Shown here: positions 14,343-27,033 of the stretch, in pieces
How positions within the stretch are numbered: position 1 is the stretch's first letter
Layout of the letters: the number at the start of each line of letters is the position of its first letter
From: Tyto alba
Taxonomy: Eukaryota > Chordata > Aves > Strigiformes > Tytonidae
Reading direction: 5' to 3'
Length of the DNA: 64,000 bases
NCBI RefSeq assembly: GCF_018691265.1
Contig: NW_024881278.1
Coordinates: 6,329,501-6,393,500, forward strand
Position numbers and translations under genes: made by a program
The notes under the pieces: generated by a model
What the model was told of the DNA's origin: nothing
The model's database searches: none
Seen by the model: only the letters and a program-made list of their open reading frames with translations

Positions 14343-14570
14343 AATTGCTTAAGTGTGTCCAAGCAGCAAGGGATCCAGGATAAGAGACAGCCTGCCTGTG
14401 CTCCAATAGGGCCAGGTGCCCAGTGGTCCGACCCAGTCACCTACATGCCCCTGCTCACATCTGCAGTCCCCACGGGAACCCTGGCACCCATGAGCCACCA
14501 ACTGCCCGGGGAGGTGACCCTCAGCTCCTTGCTGCCAGGCGGCAGCTCATACAAGCCAGCTGTGCTCTGA
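14343..14570 (+). other. GC-rich, open, exon-like segment, unidentified
   Basis: After TTATTCCATTTCAG the plus strand is open for 75 codons to TGA (14568-14570). The right two thirds are clearly GC-rich within an AT-rich region. The frame reads through GAQWSDPVTYMPLLTS and ends SSYKPAVL, rich in Pro, Ser, Leu and Gly, with no domain I recognise. No good donor is seen. High GC lowers stop frequency, so an open frame here is weak evidence. It could be a terminal exon, an old retrocopy or plain sequence. Confidence 0.2.
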
Positions 14571-16957
14571 TTTGCCCCATCAGCTGCTGGGCTGTGGATC
14601 CGTAACCCTTAGCACTAATCTCTGCAGTGCTGGAACACACCATAGCATCATGTACACCATAAAAGTGGGTTTTAACCTTTTCTGAAAGTTTCTGACATTC
14701 AGAGACTTTATGTGTACACACCTCTAAACAACAGCTTCCAACAGAAAGCATGTCCATACTTTTCTAGCTATCTAAAATGTCAGAAATGTTACCTCAAAAT
14801 TTCTTTATTAGCAAACCATGTATAATAATAAATTTTCCAACTATGCACATCAGTTCTTTATATATGGTTCCCAAGAGACAGGTACCCACTATTTACTGAA
14901 GTACACCTGGGACTATGTGAGAAATAATGACCACTCACACTAGCCACCCTGTTGGCCAAACTCCACCTGCTTACATCCTCACATTAGACTCCTTCTGTTG
15001 GGCTTTATTTAAGTTGCTGACATACTGCTGACCAGTAAGAGTGATCTGAGAACTGTTTGGTACAGTAGGTTTCAGGTTATAAGAATGATCTCTTTGCATG
15101 CCTATGCATTCATTTGTACACATGGAGTTTTTGCAAACTGTATCTTATATGCACAAATGAAATTACTAATAAAACTTGTTTGAACAAGAAAATTAAGCAG
15201 AAATCATGTGTGAATGGGTTTGGGCAAATTCTCTCTTTTGCCTCTGAAAAGAAGAGTACACAACACTCACATTCACAGGCAAAACCCAATCTGCATGCTG
15301 AACTGCTTAGCAGTGCACAAAGAGAAGCTCAAATGAGTGTACTTTGAAAAGTTGGCCCTAAATGCATTGGTGTTCCCTCTTGAAGGAGGCATGCTCCAGT
15401 TTTTCATCACCTGCACCAGCAGCTGACCAGCTTTAAGGCAGATATTCTGGATTTATGAAGTCCAGGTACCTGAGAGATTAGATATCTTCTCATGTAGTAG
15501 GTATCAGAAAAGACACTTCAACTAGCAGTCTAACACAGATAGCATGGTATTTTTTGTGAAGGCTGAACATTTTCTTCCTTATTGACGTGGTGAAGCCCAA
15601 GCTTATTGACTTTCAGAAGCCCTCCACAGTCTTATTTATTATCCTTGGCATTTGAAAATGGAAGTGGTTTTGTGGGATCAAACATAGGTCATTACTGTCT
15701 AATGGCCATTTGTTAGTCTATACAAACTGAATTTGGAAGTTCCAGGTCCGATTCCTAATGTATGTTTGCCATTATTATTTATCATCATCAACACACCTGA
15801 CAACACTTTTAATGGCTTTATCAGACGTAAAGCGAGGGGCTGAATGGACCAAAGGAGTCAGCTCTCTCTCAATCTCTGAGTGCTGGTTACTCCAGCAAGG
15901 CCCTTCCAACTGGTGGAGGCTGGCCTCTGTTCTGCCAAATTTGTAAGAAAAGTTGTTTTAAAATATATGCAGAAAGTGAGTAAGGTTGCACACATGCCTG
16001 CAGTGGGTAAGTCAGTCTGTACATTTACGCATAGCATGCTGATCACGGCACACACCACTCAAATTTCATTTTCACAGTTACCTTGACACATATCTATAGC
16101 TCTGCAATTATTATTTTTGTAGTATCTTGTGTCTTCCTTCGTCTCCAGGAACTATTTACATCTGTTTCTTAACACACTGAGCTTCTCACATGTATATACT
16201 TGATCCTTACACCGATTTCAGACATAACCTTTTACAGTATTCTAGTGTATATGTGGAGATAATGAAGTCACCCCAAAGGGCATTCACATAAGCGGTAAGC
16301 ACCTCAGAATTGATCACAATCAGTTACACTATCAATTCAAGGTAACAATTATCCTTCTTCTTTTGTTCCTTTTTCCTTATGTACTTAAGTAGCACAGTTG
16401 GAAGAGAAGCTGTCCCCTTGTGGATAATAATTGATTTTCTACCAATCAGGGCTCAGGATGGGCTCAACCAGACCTATGATATTTTAAAAATTAATTATAT
16501 TTTAGACAGGTCAAGGTATAGCCTCCAAGTCAGTTGATAGACTGTAAAACCCAGACAAAGAGAACAACTACACAACAAGCTGCAATGTTCATTACTCTCA
16601 CTGTTCCTATTATTGACTAATTTTGAGTAAAATCTATGGCTAATTGTCTTTTAACATTTAGTAAGCATACATTAATCTAAATCTTACAAGATCAGATGAC
16701 ACAGGATATGGTCATCTGAAGCATCACTTTATTTTAAGCTCATTTTTAAAGCTAACATATTTTTTGTAAAGGAACAGTTTGGAACAGAGGCCCAGATTAT
16801 GCCAGGCCTCTCATGGATGTTGTGTGCATAGGCATTGGGGCAGAAAGATCCTGGAGCTGCTGCTGGAGCTGCAAACACAGTCTTGCCTCCTCTTCTTCAA
16901 GGCTGGAGAGCAGGTAGGCATCTCCTTGGAACAGCTGGCTGCTCCCCAGAACATGTA

Positions 16958-16987
16958 CCCTTCCTTCCTTCCTTTCTTCCTTCCCGC
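16958..16987. repeat. (CTTC)n microsatellite
   Basis: TTCC/TTCT tetranucleotide run with one imperfect unit. Confidence 0.85.
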
Positions 16988-17309
16988 CTCACTGGATGTG
17001 GAGCAAACTACTCGCTGAATACCCAGAAATAAACCTGACCCCGTCTGAAAGTCTGCTGCCTGGAAGTGGAACTGCATGAATAGCCATATTTTTATCTCCT
17101 TGCTCTGTGCCTATTTGGGTAAAACTAGTATTTTTCTGAATTTACACAGTGATAGGGCTGCTAGGAAAATAAAAACCAGAAAACAGCAACAGCAAAATAT
17201 TAATATGGGGATAAGAATTCTCAGAATTAAGAATAAAATTTGATTAAAAGTTATTGCAAATTTTCTTTTAAAATGTTTAATGTGGAAATTTCATTGAAAT
17301 GTTTATATT

Positions 17310-17324
17310 AAAAAAAAAAAAAAA
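17310..17324. repeat. Poly-A tract
   Basis: A15 within AT-rich sequence. Confidence 0.85.
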
Positions 17325-19297
17325 TAAAGTCTGTTGGGATTTTAAATTTTGGCTGGCCTAAACTCTTCTCTCAGCCAGAACTCCCCTGAATTGCAGTGTG
17401 AATAGGATGCACCTATTAGAAGAATTTGGCAACCAACTAATTTTTCTGTTTTTCTTTAAGGAGCAGGTACAGTTTACCTCTCCATAATGAGCAGGTTAAT
17501 TTGCAGATGAAGCCTCAAAAGCAATGCTTTCAAAACCCACTCAGCTTTCTCCCCAGCTCATTACAGAATATGTTGCAATATCCCCCAGATATTCATACTA
17601 CAGCTTGTTCTGAGTGTGTAAACTGCTTTGTTCCTAGTTGGTTGAGAGTCTGTAAGCACCCTGGGAGACACGATTTCCTTGTAGGAGATACAGGATGACT
17701 ACAGGTCAGAATGGCAAGTGAGTCAGTGGGTCTGTGTACATACGTATGTGTATACAGGTACATACATCTACAAAAATATGCAAGAAGTAAGAGTATAAGT
17801 ATTTGGGGTGCATGTGTTTCTGGTAGGATTAACAGCACAGTAAAAAGGAGAAAAGCCTCCTTTCATTGTTATGACTCAAAATTCTCTGTAGCCAACAGCC
17901 CTACAGTACTGGCATGTGGATTAGACATTTGTTGATTTAATCCTGTATGTTGTCCTAGTAGACTTGTATACAAACAGGAAAAATTTTAGAAATATGTTGT
18001 TATCACAGCAAGTGAAATGCTCGGTTAAGAAATGAAGTATTTAGTCAAAAAAAAAGGTTATAATGGGTCTGCCATTTATCAGGTTAAAAAGTCTAGGCAA
18101 TGCCTGTGTTCTGTTTATACACAAATACATTATTGATTTCTAGCAGTTCATTCATTTGCATTAAAAATCTGTATCTAAATATGATCTTCAGTTTTATGCC
18201 ATATGTACTATGAGCTTGACAGACTAGATGGTATTTAAAAGTGTATGCCTTACATAAGGCAAAATGGAAAAATATTGAAGTTCTGCATTGCAGAAAACAG
18301 AAGACTTTTAACAATGCATAGGAATATGCATATGGTTAGATTTTACCTGTTCTCAAGGCACTATATCTACACACTTGAAATGTATCTTCTTTCAACAGCT
18401 TTGTAGATTCTGTATCATAATATCACTTCAGACATTTGTTTGAAGGCAGACAGCAACTCTGTTTTAGAAGCAAAGCCATTTAAATCCCATGCAGTCCCAG
18501 ATTTTTGCATCCAATTCCTACTGCAATGACTACAAGTTTCCATATTACAGAACAAAATAATGCTGTTCTACAGACACACATGTACATAAAACTTTAAGAA
18601 AATGTTCTAACGTAAACAAATGAGGTTAAAGAGAATAGCAATAGAGACACCCTCAAGATTTAATTATTCAAAACAATAGTTTATCATCTGTTCCTACTTC
18701 TGAGCTACATATGTGTGTACTCCAGAGCTAACAGTGGGGACGGCAAAACACAGTTGCTGCAGTTTGCTCTTGGCTTACAGGAGACCTTTGAAGTTTCTAT
18801 CCTGGAGACAGCACACACATAATCAACAGACAGGCAGCCAGGTTCAGATCTTCTGCACCCACTGCTGAGGTCTCCTGACTAGCTTATTTAACCTGGTCCC
18901 TTTCTCTCCTGCCTTTTATGAATCTGAAGATTCCCAAGCCTCACTTTTTGAAACTTATTTTCTCTTCTTTTTCTATTGGTAGAGTTAGTTGTTTCAGGTA
19001 GGTCAGCCAGTTGAAGGGGAAGAGGGCAAAAAAACCTGGAGTGCTCACCGACTAGAGTAGCAGAATTATGTTTACAATGTACATACACAAAATCCCTGGC
19101 CTCTATTTGACAGCCAAAACCACATGTTCATTTCCTACTAAAGTCAAGGCTATGTAGCTAAATAGGGTTTATGGATATATACCCAACCCCAGAAAGGAAA
19201 AGATGTGATCTTTTACTAGACCATTTACTTATTTCCATTGTGCTCAATGAACATGATTAAATTGTCCTTTTTCTCCTACTGCTGTATATTTAACAAA

Positions 19298-19330
19298 ATA
19301 TTCTACAAATATTCTACAAATATGCTACAA
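19298..19330 (+). repeat. 11-bp tandem repeat, three units
   Basis: ATATTCTACAA twice, then ATATGCTACAA. Confidence 0.9.
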
Positions 19331-20572
19331 GATGACAAAATGAGGGTTGACACAGTCAGCCTGACTTTGGAGTACACTAACGTGGACCCTTGTGACAAGG
19401 GCTATATCAGAGAGAGACAGCAGGTCTGTGTCTCTGGGCAAAATAAATATTGCTGGGAACAGCAATGGACAGGGACTCATTTTAAATTGGAGTGAAGAAA
19501 GTGGAAACAAAGAGGAGCTGAAATAAATGAAAAAACGCAAAGTCAGTGGGAAATCCCAGGATGTGCAGCCTTTCTGAAATTAAGCTACTTTTGCAGACAT
19601 CTGAAAAGTCTTAGGAAAACAAATGTCCACCAGCACTTGGAACAGCTATCTTTCAGTAGCCCAACAATGCCAACAGCAGCTCATTCAAAAGAGCTGAAAA
19701 AGTGAACTTCACTGGCAAAGCTCAAGCAGATGTTTACCTGCAATGAAAGGCAAAGCTGTCATTTTGATACATGAAACAGTGGCTTACAAGAACAGACTGT
19801 ATTATAGCTGGGATAAAACCTTAACTAACTCACTCTCACTCACATCCTTGTATCTGCTAAACTTGAGCAACTGCAGAGACTTGAGTTGAATGGGAATATA
19901 CAAATCTGAGCGGCACCTATATATTAGTCAGAATGACAGACTGTCTTACTTTACCCTCCTATGAAGAAAGAGAAATACTTATTACTCAGAGAGAAAGAAG
20001 CTGACCCACTGAAGGACCTTCTTATCCATCCCTGCAAGCTTTCTCAAGCAAATCAACAAAACCTTTATGGATACTTCACCAGTATTGATCTAGAGGTCAG
20101 CTACCCCAGATAATAATGCTGTCTCTGTACTGTATCCATGCCTAAAACCAGAGATGTACAGGTAAGAATGACTAGTGAAAAAAAAGACACAAAAGTTTAT
20201 TGACGTAGAACTACTGTAAAGCTTGGACACGGAGGCAAATAATAAAACTCTGAATTCATCTCTAACTCATTTTAACCTGCTGTATGTCTGACTTCCATAA
20301 ATACATAGTCAAAGGGTTCTGTGGCCATTCTAAGCCACAAAACAGTCATTAATTTCAAACATACCACCCTGTTCATTTCCATGTAAGTCCTCTCTACCGA
20401 CCCGCCTGACACTCTTTCAAATATTTAAGCCCTGGAACTTTTAAACAAATTCATTGAATTTCACTGGAATTTGAGCACTGATACTCTTTAATCTCCTTTC
20501 AAGATTCCAGCCATAGCTTCTTAATGTTTAAACATTTTCTGTAATTTATGAACGACATAAATACTTAGATAT

Positions 20573-20589
20573 AAAAAAAAAAAAAAAAA
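20573..20589. repeat. Poly-A tract with AAC-rich tail
   Basis: A17 followed by CCCACAACAACAAACC. The same style follows the tract at 8362. Confidence 0.85.
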
Positions 20590-21132
20590 CCCACAACAAC
20601 AAACCAACTACCACCAACTTTTAAATGAACACACAGGACAGTAAGAGCAAGCACACAAGTTTGTATTTAGGACTAGATCATATTATAGTTTTTGGAAGGA
20701 TTTACAAGTCTCAACTGCTTGTGTTTGGTGTAACACACATTACGTTTATGTGTACCATTGCCCTCTACAGGATGGAATTTTGGATTTATGTTAGTGTTGC
20801 AATTATTTTGCTTTCTAGTAGCAAGCTCACAAAGCAGTACATATTTAATTCCAAAGGTGGAAGTCTGTAATTTTGTCACAGAAGGTTCTAGGTTCCATAT
20901 CTGATAGCATATTCTGTGACATAAAAGAGGCAACCAAGTATATAATGTTGATCAGCTGTACAAAAACATATTCAGAATCATTTCTTCAAAGCGCAAATAC
21001 AATTGTAAATATAAATGCAGAAAGCACCTAGCATCTTTACCCCCCAATAATGTTTTTCTTTATATAATTAGTAGTTTGTACGGGACATGTCCAATAAGCA
21101 CTTTTGACTATCTAGACTATTTTGAAAATATG

Positions 21133-21151
21133 TCACATTTTCAAAATGTGA
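21133..21151. repeat. Perfect 19-base palindrome
   Basis: TCACATTTT-C-AAAATGTGA, nine-base arms about one central base. A diverged third half (AAATGTGAAAG) follows at once. Confidence 0.85.
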
Positions 21152-22844
21152 AATGTGAAAGGCATTTAAAAAATACAAGTACAAGAAGAAACCTGCAAAT
21201 ACTGATCTGGCATTCTGAGCATATAGTCCTATCATTTTATTTCACCTTTATTTGCATTCACAAACCTGCAACAGCAATTCTGGATACAGAAAAATAAGGT
21301 AGTTAACTTTTACAAGACATTACTTACACAATATGCCCATATTTTCACTTAAAATCTGGCCATTGGGCACACTCAGAATGCTGGAAAAGGTCCACAGTGT
21401 AAACAAAACCTGAGGTGTGTTTCTAAGCACAAACTGACCCTGAATGAGATCTTAGCATAGCAAATGAGAAATTCTGGCACCTATTAAAAGAAAGGCAAAG
21501 TTCTCACGGAATTCTGCTCTGTACTTTATCTGAAATTTCAGGCTTCACATAGTATTTATCTCTGAACTTTAAAGTGCACAAAAATGAGTTTTAGCAGAAA
21601 CACTGAGATCATCTCAACTTCTATCATTATCTGAAGTATCACGTCTCCAGTTTCATGTAATTTTCAGTTTTCAGATTAAATCAAATAATTTTTATAAAAG
21701 ACAGACCAAGGGACCACTGCTTCAGATTACTTGTTAAGAAGGTTCCCTTCATTTAGAGATTAAACTTCACTGTGTAAACCTCATACATATAAAAATTGAA
21801 CAGATACACATAGACTTTCTAAACTGAATGAGACATCCCTATCAGGACTTTCACATGTGTCAGTGGTATATGGATCTATTATTACTATTCATTTTGCTTT
21901 GTGTTAATTACAGGAAAGGAGAAATGTCCTTTATGGAAATAAAAGTTCTTTTAAAAAACTACATTTCAGAAAAGCATTGAACAAGACATTAATAACAAAC
22001 TGAAAGGATAAGCAGAATGGAAGTCTGAAAAATTCTATATTTGTATTATACAGGCATTGTTTTCATTCTTGGCACCTTATTTTTCATGTACATAAAGAGA
22101 GCGCAAGCTACAGCAGGGTGAGACAAAGATCAATGCTGAATGTATTACTTGGCATTGGTCAGACTCAGTTTAATAAGAAAAGAATTGATCCATTAAGCTA
22201 AACCTAATTCTTGGCCGAAAATGGTTGAAATCTCTTCTTTATAGTGCTAGCTTCATAAAGACCTATAATATTCGGAAGAAACAACTCAGAGCTAAGTTTA
22301 ATAAGATTAAATGTATTGCAAATATACTTAACAAGAATCTATCAAGTTGTTAATGATTACTATTAATATCAAACAATTTTTGTATAGAATTTTTTATTAG
22401 AGTAGTTGTAAAATATAGCCATGTGAAATGCAATATAAAAAGGGGTTTAGGTAATTTGTAACAGCTACAATTGCAGAACCAAAACCTTAACCTATAAGAT
22501 ATAGTAATTTATTTTATCAATCCAGTTTCTCATACAAGTGCAATTCAATTTGTAAAGTATTTAAGTGCCAGTCATTAACACTGTATAGCAAAGTGCAGAA
22601 AGACAGAATCTACTATATGTGATTGTGTTATTATATGTGAAGAGACTGCAAAATAAATTACTTTTTCTGTCAGCAAGGCTGGAGACCTATTGTTAAAATA
22701 CAACTTCAGATTTCTATGAACTACTCTACAAAGCACTGTTTCACAGCGAAGACAGCTAATAGCAGTTGTTGGTAGGTAAGGATGCCCTACCCTGTCAAAG
22801 GGACATTTTGACATTCATTTGCCTCTGTCCCTGCTTCCTCGCAG

Positions 22845-22977
22845 AGCATGTCCCCACTGAAGCCCAGAGGTGCTGTGCGTCACCAGAGAGCCACCGTCCC
22901 AAAGCCACTGCAAGCTCCCACCCTGCAGATCAGCCTCCCCAGGTCTGGCAAGCCAGGGAGGAAAATCCCCAGCCCTT
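22845..22977 (+). other. Exon-like segment with both splice signals, unidentified
   Basis: A GC-rich 133-base segment is bounded by a strong acceptor (CTGTCCCTGCTTCCTCGCAG) and a good donor (CCCTT|GTGAGT). Two frames are open across it. One would read EHVPTEAQRCC and onwards, the other SMSPLKPRGAV and onwards; neither is recognisable. It cannot be joined in frame directly to the candidate exon at 28612: the frame needed would hit a TGA within 20 bases. It may be an exon of a long non-coding RNA, an alternative exon, or a chance pair of splice-like signals. Confidence 0.3.
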
Positions 22978-23879
22978 GTGAGTAACACCAGTGGTCCCTG
23001 CTGAAACGTGTTGGCTGTGTTGCTTTGGGTAGCCAGCATCTTCACTTCTGTGTTGTGCCCGCTCCTTGGACAAATACAGGACCACAGGGCAAAATTTTGC
23101 CCATCAAACAGCTTTTATAAATGCTTTTAAACATGTTTTATAGGCAGGATTGTCTCTTTAAACAATATATAAAAGAATGAGAGAAGGAATTACTGCTTCA
23201 CCTAAGATTTGAACAGAAGAGGACGCAACTGAAATCAATTCAGCAGTGGTTTACAGTCTAGTTACAGTTTTAATTAAGATGACAGTGTGACAAAAATACA
23301 TCCACACAAAAAATCAAAACTCTGAATACAGGGAAGAGAATTACTGAAACAGTGGGTGAGACTGAATGGAAAACAGCACTGGAGGAAAAGGACAGAGAAG
23401 GAAATGGAAAGTACTGAAAGTCAATTATTACATGCCCGAAGGTTATATGCACTGTCTAGCATCAGAACATTATGTGTTAAAATATATATTGTGGATGAAG
23501 AGGAAAATGCAAGGAAATTAATTTAGGAAAAAGGCAAATTTAAGGTATAAAAATATAGATGGGGAAGACAACTAGAAAGATTATAGCATGAAGTTAAAAG
23601 ACAATAACTAACTGATAAGGAAAGCAGACGGAGAAAATGAAAGGAAAAGTTCACGTAAGGTGAAGAAATTGTAAATAAAGATTTTTTTCTTTTCAAGCAC
23701 GTAAAGAGCATAAGGTCACGGTGAGAAACAGAAGCACACCTATGAAATGGCAAATGGCAGTTTACTAATAGGAAGGAGAAACTGTTTAAAAATGAACTCT
23801 CTGTTTTATTGTCCATAAAACAAGGTTGGGTCTGATGACAGGATCAGACATAAATTTTCAGGGGGAGGAAGACTAAACA
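22978..23879. other. No gene recognised; purine-rich stretch
   Basis: From about 23150 to 23880 the plus strand is strikingly A/G-rich with few pyrimidine runs. It leads into the CR1-type relic and may be its more decayed 5' part. Confidence 0.4.
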
Positions 23880-24400
23880 CCAAAGAAAATCACTAACACA
23901 CCAGAACAGCTCATCAAGAAATTAGAAAGTCTGAAGGTTGATGTAACTCCAGGAATAGACAGAATTAATTCAGAGCTCAGAAAGATATGTCAGAAGAGAT
24001 GGAGGAATCATTAGCAGATATATTTAAAACCTGTTAGGAAAGATGAGCTGGACTGAAGAGAGGTTAGCGATAACCAGTGTCTAGAAAAATACAAACCCCG
24101 ACTTCACATCTATGTCACACTCTTGCAACATTATTATTTCAGGAAACAATATGATTAAGTTTGCATAGCTGCAAGAGAAATTGCTAGCATGGCTCACTAA
24201 AGGGATATCATGCCTAAAAACGCCCTCAGCACTTTTTTAAGAAGAATTACAAATTATTGATCATAATGGAAGATACAAGCATATATTCCACACTCTTTAG
24301 AAAAGCTTCCGATAGATTAACACGTAGAAGACTAGTCTACAAGGTCAGGAAGTGTGGGAACAATCAGTAAGGTGATAGAGTATGTTTGAAAGAGGAAAAC
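23880..24400 (+). mobile_element. CR1-type LINE relic, N-terminal half of the reverse transcriptase
   Basis: In translation a stretch near 23920-23980 reads LESLKVDVTPGIDRIN. This matches the CR1/L2-clade pattern (L..LK.D.SPGPDGI) found early in the reverse transcriptase. Further on, frame-broken remnants match the next conserved blocks: 'hGFtKGrSC' near 24190-24215 and 'DFsKAFDtV' near 24290-24320 (the window reads SLEKLPID). Many stops and frameshifts make it non-functional. The boundaries are approximate; related sequence may extend left to about 23600. The 3' part is missing here. Confidence 0.6.
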
Positions 24401-26469
24401 TGTTAAGCTAGTCAATGAAAAGAAATGAGATAAATTTTAGGATGACTTAAGTACACTCAGACAGACTAAAAACCTGGCACAGTCAAAGTGTAGACAAGTA
24501 AATTCAGTGTAGACAAATTCATGCTAATAAAACTAGCAGCAATTATCAAGCAAAGAGGCTCTACCCCTTTGAAAGGCATAAAATTTGTCTCTCACATTGA
24601 CGTACTCCATTCATTTCACATTTCTGGTTTTCAGAAAAGAAAGAGGTGACAAGCAAGACCTTGAAACATTAGAAGAATTAAGAAAGGGAAACTGTTTTTT
24701 AAAAACCCAGTTCAAATTGCAAATTATGGCAGAAGTAAGCCCCCTGAATTTCCTCTATCGCTGTAATATAAAGTAAAAAGAAAACATGCTGGCATACTTG
24801 AGGATCTTGGGGATTGGCCTGAACCTTACAGAAATCAGCGGTTTTCTTCACTGATGTAAATGCACCTTTATGTCAGACTATTGCTTACTTTAGAAAAGTA
24901 AAGAATTTTCAGTACAGGAAAAAAATCATACCTCTTAAAAGGAAATCAAGACATTAACTATATGTATGACTGTTACTGTCGGGGTGATGTGCTAAAAAAC
25001 ATGGAACAGAGCTGTCCCACAATTATTTCTCTCTAGCTTTCAACTGTTTGTAAGCCACTAAGTGTTCTTCTCTTTTGGCTGCCCTCTAAAACTACCTACT
25101 TTGTTTCTTTGGTTAGTCCTCATTAGCAAGTCCTTTGGTATTTCTGGCAATTCTAATATGAGCACTTCCTCCTCAGTGGAATAAGAATATTGTCTATAAA
25201 TCAGGGCCATTGATTTATTGGCATAATATTTTAGCAATATTATTCCTCCCATCCCTGTAAGAAACTGATCACTGCCCACTGAAATCAGCTGCGGTATTGC
25301 CGCTGCTTTAAGTAGAAGTTGGATCAGATTCAATGGCCAAGTTATCAGGGAAAGCTTTTCATAGATCTGTCCACAATGGCACAGAGATCTCCACAAGAAG
25401 TTAAAGGTAATATAGAATCTGGAAATAGATTTAAAACAAACAAAAAACCTTCTAATAGGCATTTCCAAGAATTGTATCTCTCATTAGTCTGTTAATTTCC
25501 TCAACTTTGACAGATGCTTCTAAAATTCCTCTCCAGACTTTTAAAATCTTGATTACCCTAGATAGCAGCATATCATCTGCAAATTCCTTTCAAAGTTCAC
25601 CCAATTTTAAAACATAACAATATTGAATAACACCAGTGCTAATCCAGCACAACTGATAATACCATTGGTACAAGCATCAACTTTATCACTTTAGCCACAA
25701 TTCTTGGATATACTTGAACATTCCTGTAGATTAGAAAACAGGTTAGTTTTTTCTTCTAAAAAATATATGTTGATTTATACAGATCACAAACTAATCACAA
25801 CAGAACACTCTAAAACTAGGGACATCTTTTAACTTCCAATTTTCTAGCATAGTAGCTGATTTTAAAAGGAAGTTATAGTAAATGTTTACCAGTGTATTAT
25901 TTACAAGCAGTGGAATGGTGCAGTGATTGCTACAGAAATGGGAAACTGAGAGTTAAAATGGAAACATATAATGAACAAAAGAAAAGGGAAAATAATTTCT
26001 TTAACTTCACCAGCCATGGAAGACAATCTCTCTTATAGTGCAGGTTGGCATGTACCATCTTCAGAAAAAAATGAGGTGAGTGAAAAAACACTTACATGTT
26101 TAATCTAGATATAGTTACTGCCAATCTAGAAAATAATCTCTTCAACTAAAAATCAGATTACCTATCTCCAAGCCTTGATATATAAATTCTATTATACCGA
26201 TGCGCTATGTGTTTTCTCCTTTACCTCCATTTTGGTTTTTCTACTTTCTACACTCCTTCCTAATCAAACACTGCTGCCATTGGCTTCAAGGCAAGATATC
26301 ATTCAATGCTATTAGAAGTATTGCTCCAAAGTAGAAGAATGGAGTTCATGCCTGTTTGGCTGTTAATGCTTAGATAAAGAGATTTGCCATAAATAGTTTT
26401 AGTAAAGCAAAAATTATATATGTACAATTAAAAAAATTACTAAAAATATATGAAGTGTGTGATCTTCAG

Positions 26470-26555
26470 AAGTACTCAGTTGGCCTAATTCTGTGGTTAA
26501 TAGTAGAATTCCCACTGACTTCAATAGGTGCAGGGTTAAGCCGGCACAGCACAAC
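26470..26555 (+). repeat. Ancient amniote repeat fragment (CACTGACTTCAAT family)
   Basis: GGCCTAATTCTG, then CCCACTGACTTCAATAGG and GCAGGGTTAAGCC, resemble a widespread old amniote repeat carrying 'ggcctgattctg ... cattgacttcaatggg..caggatcaggcc'. Similar traces occur near 36960-37045, 50580-50630 and 25270-25340. I cannot name the family with certainty. Confidence 0.4.
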
Positions 26556-27004
26556 TGAAAAACCACTCCATATAGAAAGAACTCTGATCAATGAAGGTTT
26601 ATTTTTTAATGACTTAACAGCCTGTGAAAAGAGCGTACTGACAGCTGTTTCTCTACACAGCACATCTCATCATGAACCAGTGCAGCCCAACCTTATTTAT
26701 GAAATTAAGGTACCTCATACCTATCATTTAGAATGAGGAGACTTTTCTACATGTCTCTCCAACCAGATGAGAAAGCTACCAAAATTAACATGAAAAATGG
26801 TGAGTTTTATGATTAACGCCTTTCAAGTAGACTGATCGCATAAGACATGGCATGGGCAGCTGACAGTGAAAGCTTTTATTCAGTACCAAGATAGAATAAA
26901 ATGAGACTATATCACTAGTTTCTGGAAAAGCTTTTGCATCCAGTACTGAATTCTCAAAGTGAGATAGTTTCTTAAAGGCTTAGCAGGAAAAACCAAACCA
27001 CATT

Positions 27005-27033
27005 AAAAAACAAACAAACAAACAAACAAAAAC
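27005..27033. repeat. (CAAA)n microsatellite
   Basis: Five CAAA units flanked by A-runs. Confidence 0.9.

Larger units (their letters stand above)
14571..22844. other. No gene recognised
   Basis: Unique sequence with short simple repeats (16958, 17310, 19298, 20573) and the palindrome at 21133. No coding signal above chance. Confidence 0.5.

Noticed and set aside
25058..25468. 136-codon minus-strand open frame
   Set aside because: No domain or splice signal, and its middle overlaps traces of an ancient repeat (CACTGAAATCAG...GGATCAGATTC).
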